Shown piece after piece: positions 57,677-64,000 of a stretch of DNA of 64,000 nt. Below the pieces are notes generated by a model. The model saw nothing but the letters and a program-made list of their open reading frames with translations. It was not told the DNA's origin and searched no databases. Origin of the DNA: Sandaracinaceae bacterium (GTDB lineage Bacteria > Myxococcota_A > Polyangia > Polyangiales > Sandaracinaceae). Position 1 is the first letter of the stretch, and the number at the start of each line of letters is the position of its first letter. A program made the position numbers and the translations under genes. The DNA lies in contig JACKEC010000033.1 of the NCBI GenBank assembly GCA_020633195.1, forward strand, positions 28,713 to 92,712, written 5' to 3'.

Positions 57677-59872
57677 ATGCCACCGAAAACGCCGGCTACA
57701 CATCGCGACGTTACACCTACCCAGAACGGGTTGGCGCGCGCGTATCCCACCGTCCAGATCGAACCGATCTATGCGACCGGAGGATCCACGCTAGACGGAG
57801 TCGCTCTGGTACGCCCCGAACTGGCGCCCGACCTGACTCCACTCGGACCATCCGGTCGCAATGAGTGCAGCCCCATCCGGGCGATGTCTCAGTCCCTCGA
57901 CCGTTGGATCCCTCGAGATGCGGGGCTGTCTTCGCAGGAAGAGCTACACCGCGTCCTCTCGGACATCGTCTACTCTTCACGTCTCGCTCGAATCGCCACG
58001 ACCGCCAATGACGCGCTCAGCCAGGCCTCCATCCGGCCAACAACTCGCACGCCGCTCTACCAGTACTGGAGCCTCGTGAACCTGATCACCGATGGTGAGT
58101 ACGAAGCCGCCCTCGATGGCGCTAGACGCTGGTGCAGGAGCAACGCGGACTACTGTCTAGATATCGATGCTCAGCCGGTCCTGCCGGACATCCTCTCTCT
58201 TGCTTGCCAGGCGGCTATCCAGCTCGGAGGGTTCGAGGCTGCCGCAGAGATCGCGGTTGAGCGACTGAACGTGGCCAGTCGTGCTGGTGTTGCGAGTGCC
58301 GGCGATTGGAGGCTACTCGCCCAACTAGTAGCCAAGTGTGGGGATGAGCAGGGTGCTCTCGATGCTCTCGCTCGCGGCGCCGAAGCGTGGGGCGAAGAAC
58401 AACTACCAGAACTTTGCAGGCGCGATGCCAAGAGGATACTAGGATCAAAGGCCCCGACGTTCCGCAGTCCATGGGATGTGGCGGCGGCGCTCTCGGCGGC
58501 CCTCCGCTCACGTGACCAGGGCGAGCTCACGCAGCTCGCCTCGCGCACGCATTTTCGCGTTGGATACGTCGGTGGGCACGCTGGCTTGTGTGACGCAGAC
58601 ACCATACTGCCGACGCTGGTCGCGGACCTGTGCCAATCCACCGTGACGACCCTACCGCAACTGATTGGATCGGGTGGACGCCGCTACCTGCTCAGTGACG
58701 GCTGGCGGGGGGCGACGTTTGTTGGTGGCGTCCAGTTCCTCTTGACCTGGACTGACACCGGATGGGAGTGGGGCGGCTGCTGCCCCATGAACGCAACCCC
58801 CTGCTTCATCGCACTCAACGAGTCAATCTTCGGAAGGTCGCCTCGGATTGAGAACCATCCGCTCGAGATCCCGATCAAAGCCCCGTGGCCCCGCGGACTA
58901 TCCTTCCAAGCCGGTGGGAGCGTGCCCTGGGGTCTTACCCGTGGCTTCCTGATCAGCGACTGGGCCCTGGCCGAGCGCCCGTGCGGGTGGGGCCCCTCGG
59001 GCTGGTACTACAATCAGACCCCTCATGAGAACAAGCGACCTCCGAACACATCTGCCGACCAGTTCGCGATCGATTTTGCTCGATGGCGACCCTCACAGGC
59101 TGGGTTTCCGGAGAATCTATCGCGAGGGACGCCCGTGTTGGCGGTCAACGATGGCTACATCTACGAGGCAAAGGCAGGGGCGACCGAAGCGGAAGGGGAA
59201 ATGGCTATTGATGAGGAGAATGTGGTGACACAGCGCCTCACGGAGTACTGGGGGCCACCAACAGCATATCACGCTAGGTACGTGCACATGGAAGGACCAT
59301 TTCGCCTTAATGTAATGCGGGGCATGTGGGTACAGCAAGGCGCGGTCCTAGGCACGATGGGCGCAACGGGCAACGCTCTTCATCCGCACCTGCACTTTAC
59401 GATCCAGGACAAGCGACTCGAGAACGAGTGGGACGTAGAGGGCACAATACCTTTTTACTCTAGCATTGGCCGTTCTGTGCGACCAAGTCCGATGGATGGA
59501 CAGGATCTCAATGATGAGGACGATGGAAAGTGCATCGGCTCAACCAACGATCCGGTTCCACCGGCCGTGGACGCTCCGCGTGCAACCTTCGACGCCAGTG
59601 ACAACGACCGGACCACCTGGAGCCTCGCGGACTTCTGTGCCTACCGCTCTCGTCAGGGTCCGCCCGAGTTCCGTTCAGAGGTCGAGGCTTGGTGCGTCGC
59701 CACGACCGCGGTTCTCACGGCCTCGGGAGGGACAGTCGGCCCTCCCGGTGGACCACCGCGACGGGCCACACCAACCGCAGCGGCTGCAGGTGGTTCGGTA
59801 GTCGTACGGGGCGGGCCGCCTCGAATAGCCACGCCGAGGGCCACCGGTGGGAGTGGAAGAGCCCGTGACTGA
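57677..59872 (+). CDS. M23 peptidase-like protein with helical repeats and DVTP/ARxYP motif
   Basis: 731 residues from an ATG 9 bp after the glycosyltransferase. The N-terminus has DVTPTQNGLARAYPTV (residues ~11-26). Residues ~120-300 are helical TPR/SEL1-like. Residues ~480-640 form a lysostaphin-type domain: DQFAIDFARW, GTPVLAVNDGYIYEAK, YHARYVHMEG and the ALHPHLHFTI metal motif. The first metal His of the H-x3-D motif seems replaced by Gln (QFAID), although another nearby His could serve. The C-terminus has PGGPPRRATP and RGGPPRIATP repeats. No signal peptide. GC is low for this genome. Confidence 0.7.
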   Translation: MPPKTPATHRDVTPTQNGLARAYPTVQIEPIYATGGSTLDGVALVRPELAPDLTPLGPSGRNECSPIRAMSQSLDRWIPRDAGLSSQEELHRVLSDIVYSSRLARIATTANDALSQASIRPTTRTPLYQYWSLVNLITDGEYEAALDGARRWCRSNADYCLDIDAQPVLPDILSLACQAAIQLGGFEAAAEIAVERLNVASRAGVASAGDWRLLAQLVAKCGDEQGALDALARGAEAWGEEQLPELCRRDAKRILGSKAPTFRSPWDVAAALSAALRSRDQGELTQLASRTHFRVGYVGGHAGLCDADTILPTLVADLCQSTVTTLPQLIGSGGRRYLLSDGWRGATFVGGVQFLLTWTDTGWEWGGCCPMNATPCFIALNESIFGRSPRIENHPLEIPIKAPWPRGLSFQAGGSVPWGLTRGFLISDWALAERPCGWGPSGWYYNQTPHENKRPPNTSADQFAIDFARWRPSQAGFPENLSRGTPVLAVNDGYIYEAKAGATEAEGEMAIDEENVVTQRLTEYWGPPTAYHARYVHMEGPFRLNVMRGMWVQQGAVLGTMGATGNALHPHLHFTIQDKRLENEWDVEGTIPFYSSIGRSVRPSPMDGQDLNDEDDGKCIGSTNDPVPPAVDAPRATFDASDNDRTTWSLADFCAYRSRQGPPEFRSEVEAWCVATTAVLTASGGTVGPPGGPPRRATPTAAAAGGSVVVRGGPPRIATPRATGGSGRARD

Positions 59873-60401
59873 GCTCGGAAGGTCTACGGTCCAGTCAGCC
59901 TCCTCTTGGGCACGATTCTTTGGGTTCGTTGGCCTCGCCGCCATCGGTCTGAGTCCCTTGGGTGGATGCGTCTGCACCCGTGGCATGGCGGGGTACGGGC
60001 TCCTCTCGGGCGGCGTTAGCGTTGTCGAGTCGCCCGATGTGATTGACTGGCGAAGACCCCTTCGCTCAGTGGCCTACGTGGCGGCCACTCTGCCCGATGG
60101 GACGAGCGAGCCTGGGCAGGAGATGCTCGAGGTGTTCAGCGGGAGCACACCTCTGATGATCGGGCATCGCCTCACAGACGGGGTCGGGTACCGGGACGAT
60201 GCCGCCTGCCCGCTCACGGTCCTCTACTACGACCTGCGAGATCTCCCGCCCGGCGAATACACCCTCGTCCATCGACAGTCATCGGCGCCCGCGGACTTGC
60301 CGCTCCTGGGGCCGACGTTCCCGTGGCGAGACTTCGAGGGCGAGCCAGCCCTGACCACCGCTCTCGTCATCGACGCTCCCGTCTTGGATGGCGGCCCGTA
60401 G
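59865..60401 (+). CDS. Small lipoprotein-like protein
   Basis: 178 residues if started at the GTG at 59865, which overlaps the preceding stop by 8 bp; a GTG 18 bp earlier is also in frame. A hydrophobic signal with LSPLGGCVC suggests a lipoprotein. The mature part is beta-rich (LRSVAYVAATLPDG, LTVLYYDLRDLPPGEYTLVH). Unrecognised. It ends the rightward island; the next genes are convergent and GC-rich. Confidence 0.55.
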   Translation: MTELGRSTVQSASSWARFFGFVGLAAIGLSPLGGCVCTRGMAGYGLLSGGVSVVESPDVIDWRRPLRSVAYVAATLPDGTSEPGQEMLEVFSGSTPLMIGHRLTDGVGYRDDAACPLTVLYYDLRDLPPGEYTLVHRQSSAPADLPLLGPTFPWRDFEGEPALTTALVIDAPVLDGGP

Positions 60402-60491
60402 CGTTGGTGTCATCGGGCTCTCCTCGCCAACATGGTCGTGACGGACCAAGACGGCCACCCTCTCGTCAGGAACCGCTCGCGTGACGCGGCC

Positions 60492-62693
60492 CTACTCGCA
60501 GCGGCCGACGTCGACGTAGCCCATCGCGCGGAGCCGCTCGCAGAGCTCCTCGCTCAGCGGCGCGGTCGGAGGTCGCGCGGTGACGCGGCCGCGGCGGCGG
60601 AGCTCGGCGATGTGCCCGCCGAGCCGCGCGGTCAGGGCGCGCTGCGCGATCGGCGAGGTCAGCGCGCGCTGCTCTTCCGGATCGGCGGCGAGGTCGTGGA
60701 GGTGCGGCTCGAGCGGCCCGAGCGTCCAGAGCTTGTGATCGCCGATCCGGGCCGACCACTTGAGCTCGTCGCCGCGCTCGGCCGCCCACTGCGAGCAGAA
60801 CGCCGCCAGGTCCGGGGGCGGCGCGCCGCCGCGCAGCTCGGCGGCGAGGCTTCGCCCGTCCATGCCCTCGGGGGGCGCGACGCGGGCGGCGTCGAAGATG
60901 GTGGGGGCGAGATCGGTGAGCGACACGAGCTGCGGGGCGCGGCGCCCGTCGCCCCCTCCGGGCGGGCGCACGAGGAGCGGGACGTGCTGCAACTCCTCTT
61001 GCAGGCTGTGGCCGTGGCCGACGGAGCCGTGATCGAGCAGCTCCTCGCCGTGGTCGGCGACGACGACGACGAGCGCGTCCTCGAGCCAGCCGTCCTCGCG
61101 GAGGCCGTCGAGGAGCCGGCCGAGCTCGCGATCCAGGCCGGTGACCTCGCCGTCGTAGAGCGCCTCGAGCCGGCGGCGGTCGCGCTCCTCGAGCACGAGC
61201 TCGCCTCGACGGACGGCCTCGAGCATGGCGCCCGTGACCGCCGCGCCGAGCGGGCCGGCGTAGGGCTCGGGGTCGTAGCGGGCGAGGTCGGACGGCGCGG
61301 GCTCGTAGGGGACGTGCGGGTCGACGCAGTGCGCGTAGACGAAGGTCGGCCGGCCTCGGTGCGCGCGGATCCACGCCCGGGCTCGGGCGAAGACGTCGCC
61401 GGCGCGGTTGCGCGGCGCGTCGTCGATCGAGCTCTCGAACCGGTCGAAGCCACGCGCGAAGCCGAGCTCCTCCGAGATGAAGCCGTTGGCGACGAACGCG
61501 CCCGTGCTCCAGCCGGCCTCGCGCAGCCCCTCGGCGAGGGTCGGGACGGTCGCGGGGAGCGGGTCGTCGCGGCCGACCGCGCCGTGACGCGCGGGCGCGC
61601 GGCCCGTGAGGAGCGACGCGCAGGCCGGCTTGGTCCAGTTCGCCGGGGTCACGCAGCGCTCGAAGACGACGCCCTCGCGCGCGAGGCGATCGAAGGCCGG
61701 CGCGTGGACGCGCGTGTCGGGGGCGTAGGCGCGGAGGCGGTCGGCGCGAAGCGTGTCGCACAGGACGACGAGCACGCGCTCGACGCGCGGCAGGCGCGCG
61801 GGCTTGGGGGCGGGGGCGGAGCTCAGCCGAGGGCGCGAGAGCCGCGCGCGGGCGCCGGCGCCGCTCACCTCGACGGTCACCCGGCTGAGGCCGTCGGGCG
61901 CGAGGCGCGCGCGGAGCGTGCCCGCGGAGCCGAGCTCGAGGGAGGCGCGCCGCGCGGCCTCACCGGTGCGCGCCGGGGTCTGCCAGACGCGCAGGGCGCC
62001 GGGCGCCCCCGCGGCCTCGACGTCGGCCTCGAGCCAGGTCGGTCGGTCGACGTCGAGGTGGAACGAGAGCCGGGTCGGCGCGCGCAGGCTCCACGACGCT
62101 CCGTCGACGAGGAGCTCCTCGAGCCGCGGCGGATCGTCGTCGGCGCCCGGCCGCGCGAGGTGCAGGTGGCTCACCGCGAACGCGGGCTCGCCCGGCGCGC
62201 CGCCGTGACGGATCGAGACGACGAGCGGCCCCGCGGGCTGGTCGGGGAGGGTCGCGCGCAGGGTGGTCCAGCCGGCGCCGAGGGTGTGCTCGCCCACGAG
62301 GGTGTCGCCGACGTAGATCGCCATCACGCGCTCGGCCGCCGCGCGGACGCCGAGCCGCAGCTCGCGAGGCCCGCCCGGGTGCTCGAGGAAGATCAGCGCG
62401 GGGCTCTGGTCGATCATCGTCGCGCGGCGCCCGTCGACCGCCCTGTCGTCGCCCCACCCGGAGCGCCAGCCGCCGAGCACGTGGCGGTCCTTGGCGGCGG
62501 AGCCCAGCTCCACGAAAGGGCCGTCGTGGTCGAGGTCGGCGAGCGCGATCGCGTCGAGCAGGCCGCGCTCGTCCGGCGCGACCTCGACGCGGCGGGGCGG
62601 CGCCGAGCCGCAGCCGGCGAGGAGGCCGACCGCGGGCGCGGCGACCGACGCGCGGAGCAGCGCTCGGCGCGACAGGCGATCAGCCGCGCTCAT
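60492..62693 (-). CDS. Tat-type lipoprotein of the sulfatase/alkaline-phosphatase fold
   Basis: 733 residues. The N-terminus RLSRRALLRASVAAPAV-GLLAGC combines a twin-arginine-like motif and a lipobox. Residues ~40-330 are beta-rich and unrecognised; ~335-700 are the sulfatase-like catalytic domain with VLVVLCDTLRADRL, TGRAPARHG, VDPHVPYEP and VVVVADHGEELLDHG. At the usual formylglycine position (C/S-x-P-x-R) the sequence reads T-K-P-A-C before ASLLTGR, so the nucleophile would be Thr, as in phosphoglycerol/phosphoethanolamine transferases. A true sulfatase activity is therefore unlikely. Start overlaps the GT2 gene by 14 bp. Confidence 0.82.
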   Translation of the reverse strand: MSAADRLSRRALLRASVAAPAVGLLAGCGSAPPRRVEVAPDERGLLDAIALADLDHDGPFVELGSAAKDRHVLGGWRSGWGDDRAVDGRRATMIDQSPALIFLEHPGGPRELRLGVRAAAERVMAIYVGDTLVGEHTLGAGWTTLRATLPDQPAGPLVVSIRHGGAPGEPAFAVSHLHLARPGADDDPPRLEELLVDGASWSLRAPTRLSFHLDVDRPTWLEADVEAAGAPGALRVWQTPARTGEAARRASLELGSAGTLRARLAPDGLSRVTVEVSGAGARARLSRPRLSSAPAPKPARLPRVERVLVVLCDTLRADRLRAYAPDTRVHAPAFDRLAREGVVFERCVTPANWTKPACASLLTGRAPARHGAVGRDDPLPATVPTLAEGLREAGWSTGAFVANGFISEELGFARGFDRFESSIDDAPRNRAGDVFARARAWIRAHRGRPTFVYAHCVDPHVPYEPAPSDLARYDPEPYAGPLGAAVTGAMLEAVRRGELVLEERDRRRLEALYDGEVTGLDRELGRLLDGLREDGWLEDALVVVVADHGEELLDHGSVGHGHSLQEELQHVPLLVRPPGGGDGRRAPQLVSLTDLAPTIFDAARVAPPEGMDGRSLAAELRGGAPPPDLAAFCSQWAAERGDELKWSARIGDHKLWTLGPLEPHLHDLAADPEEQRALTSPIAQRALTARLGGHIAELRRRGRVTARPPTAPLSEELCERLRAMGYVDVGRCE

Positions 62694-63903
62694 GGGGCAG
62701 GACGACCGGCTCCGGCGCGCCGCGCCACCCGACGCTCCGGCCGCGGAGCCGGGTCACGATCACGCTCGCGAACACCACCCACAGGAAGAACGGCCACACC
62801 AGCCGCTGCACCGGCGCGAGGAGCCGCTCCTTGCCGTGCTCGCCGTCGAGCGCGTGACCGAGGAGGCAGTGCGCGATCTCGAAGCCCTGCGCGCCCACGG
62901 CGATGAGCAGGAGGATCGGCGCCGAGTAGTGCGTGAGCGCGTGCGGCAAGAACACGAGCCAGAGCGGCGTCAGCAGGAACACCACCAGGTTGATGAACCA
63001 CCAGTTCGGCAGCGCGATCCAGCGCATCGCGTTGGGCCCCTGGGTCAGGCCGGCGCGGTGCTTGTACGCGGTCTGGAGGTTCCCCCACAGCCACCGGCGG
63101 CGCTGCTTCATCAGCGCCCGGAGCGTGGCCGGGGCGCGCGTCCAGGTGACCGCGTCCGGCCGGTACACCACCCCGTGGCCCGCGCGCTGGAGCGTGATGG
63201 TCAGGTCCGAGTCCTCGGTGAGCGTCTCGGTCGGGAAGCCTCCCACGCCGAGCACGGCGTCGCGCCGCCAGCCGGCCGTGGCCCCCGCGACGACGGTGAC
63301 GCCGTTCACCAGCGCGAGCGCGCGCTGGTCGACCCCGAGCTCGGCGACGTACTCGAGCGACTGGAAGGCGCCGAGGATCCCCGACCGCGCGTCGACCTTC
63401 ACGTTGACGGCGACCGCGCTGACCGACGGCCGCTCGAGCTCGGCGACGATCCGCGTGAAGCAGCTCGGCTCGGGGGCCGTGTCGGCGTCGACGGTGATCA
63501 CGAGGTCGGTCCGAGCCTCGCGCAGCGCGTGGTTCAGCGAGGCCGCCTTGCCGCGGTTCACGCGGTGCCGGAGCACCCGCACGCGCTCGTCGGTCGCGGC
63601 GATCTGCGCGGCGATCGCGCCGGTCCGGTCGGTCGAGCCGTCGTCGACGAGGATCACGTCGAGGTGCGGGTAGTCGGTCGCGAGCACCGCCTCGAGCGTC
63701 CGGCCGACCGCGCGCTCCTCGTCCTTGGCCGGCACGATGACGGTGATCTTCGGCCAGCCCTCGCGGGGGCCCGCCGGCGTCGCCGCGGGCGGCGCGCGCC
63801 GCGATCGCCAGCGCTCGAGCAGCGCCCCCACCATCAACGCGGCCCAGCGCGACAGCAGCGCGGACACGACGATCGCGAGGGCGATGTCCTCAGGGTGGAT
63901 CAT
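62680..63903 (-). CDS. Membrane GT2 processive glycosyltransferase (PgaC/hyaluronan synthase-like)
   Basis: 407 residues with a membrane helix near residues 8-28 and three to four more in the C-terminal third. The GT2 core has ITVIVPAKDEE, VILVDDGSTDRT, VITVDADTA (DxD), TEDSDLT and the Q-x2-R-W motif in KQRRRWLWGN, the signature of processive beta-glycan synthases such as PgaC, NodC or cellulose synthase. It is upstream of and overlapping the sulfatase-fold gene, suggesting synthesis and phospho-modification of one exopolysaccharide (inference). ATG start at 63901-63903; no gene is seen in the last 97 bp. Confidence 0.88.
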   Translation of the reverse strand: MIHPEDIALAIVVSALLSRWAALMVGALLERWRSRRAPPAATPAGPREGWPKITVIVPAKDEERAVGRTLEAVLATDYPHLDVILVDDGSTDRTGAIAAQIAATDERVRVLRHRVNRGKAASLNHALREARTDLVITVDADTAPEPSCFTRIVAELERPSVSAVAVNVKVDARSGILGAFQSLEYVAELGVDQRALALVNGVTVVAGATAGWRRDAVLGVGGFPTETLTEDSDLTITLQRAGHGVVYRPDAVTWTRAPATLRALMKQRRRWLWGNLQTAYKHRAGLTQGPNAMRWIALPNWWFINLVVFLLTPLWLVFLPHALTHYSAPILLLIAVGAQGFEIAHCLLGHALDGEHGKERLLAPVQRLVWPFFLWVVFASVIVTRLRGRSVGWRGAPEPVVLPHERG

Positions 63904-64000
63904 CGGTGCTGCGCGCCAACTATCGCACGCGCAGGCCTCCGACGGGCGAGCCCGGCCACAAATGCAACCGGGGTGTCATCGGACCCCTGAGGGGACCTCA

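Noticed and set aside
49142..60401. Prophage
   Set aside because: No terminase, portal, capsid, tape measure, baseplate, lysis or integrase genes; only a LamG-like and an M23-like domain are reminiscent of phage.

Overview
The window is high-GC DNA (third positions almost always G or C in most genes) from a member of the Myxococcota, most plausibly a Polyangia/Sandaracinus-like lineage. This is inferred from the many short-signal lipoproteins, a MYXO-CTERM-type protein with MopE-like Asp-rich repeats, an AgmX/PglI-type TonB-like protein inside a Glt/Nfs-like envelope operon, a Pkn-type Ser/Thr kinase, Kelch/RCC1 lipoproteins and c-type cytochrome lipoproteins. No rRNA, tRNA, CRISPR array, terminase, portal, integrase or transposase gene was seen.

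Layout. 1-10.8 kb: the tail of a Cys-repeat protein ending in a hairpin, then a leftward run (possible operon) of two multiheme lipoproteins, a MAPEG protein, a MoaD/ThiS-like carrier, a BNR-repeat protein and a Kelch lipoprotein, plus a 2Fe-2S ferredoxin and an unknown lipoprotein. 10.8-21.7 kb: a catabolic island of two convergent, translationally coupled operons. The rightward one encodes a fused Mo/2Fe-2S xanthine-dehydrogenase-type enzyme, an SsnA-type aminohydrolase, an M20 carbamoylase/hydrolase and a nitrilase-type amidase. The leftward one encodes a threonine-synthase-like enzyme, a second fold-II PLP enzyme and a YgfK-like iron-sulfur protein. Together they resemble the purine/urate reductive catabolism clusters of anaerobes. 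21.7-27.3 kb: a MYXO-CTERM-like protein; a compact Septu-like defence pair (ATPase + HNH) bracketed by a perfect 15-bp direct repeat; and a two-gene unit of a small metal-type TIM barrel and a protein with a 13x TKKAA (histone-H1-like) tail. 27.3-37.9 kb: a P460-like lipoprotein and a seven-gene Glt/Nfs-like trans-envelope operon.

37.9-44.5 kb is a rearrangement hot spot. Lipoprotein genes are interspersed with partial copies of a membrane-protein gene (A) and its convergent neighbour (B). One 1.8-kb insert, of looser base composition, carries a nucleoside-phosphorylase-superfamily gene and sits between a truncated B and a truncated A, exactly as single-crossover (Campbell-type) integration would leave it. 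44.5-48.8 kb holds housekeeping and regulatory genes (SlyD-type FKBP, Ser/Thr kinase, small lipoproteins, a frameshifted FHA gene).

49.1-60.4 kb is an accessory island I cannot match to a known system. It has three and a half copies of an unnamed ~135-residue beta-rich domain (one fused to a LamG-like domain and preceded by a 14-C tract inside a dyad), two unrelated large proteins that share an N-terminal motif (DVTPxxxGxARxYPxV; one carries an M23 peptidase-like domain), Cys-rich and small lipoproteins, and a three-part glycosyltransferase. 60.4-64 kb is a Tat-type sulfatase-fold lipoprotein coupled to a processive GT2 synthase. The best candidates for undescribed biology are the nucleosidase insert, the repeat-flanked Septu-like module, the TKKAA-tail/TIM-barrel pair and the 49-60 kb island. 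All functional calls are from reading the translations; no database search was run.
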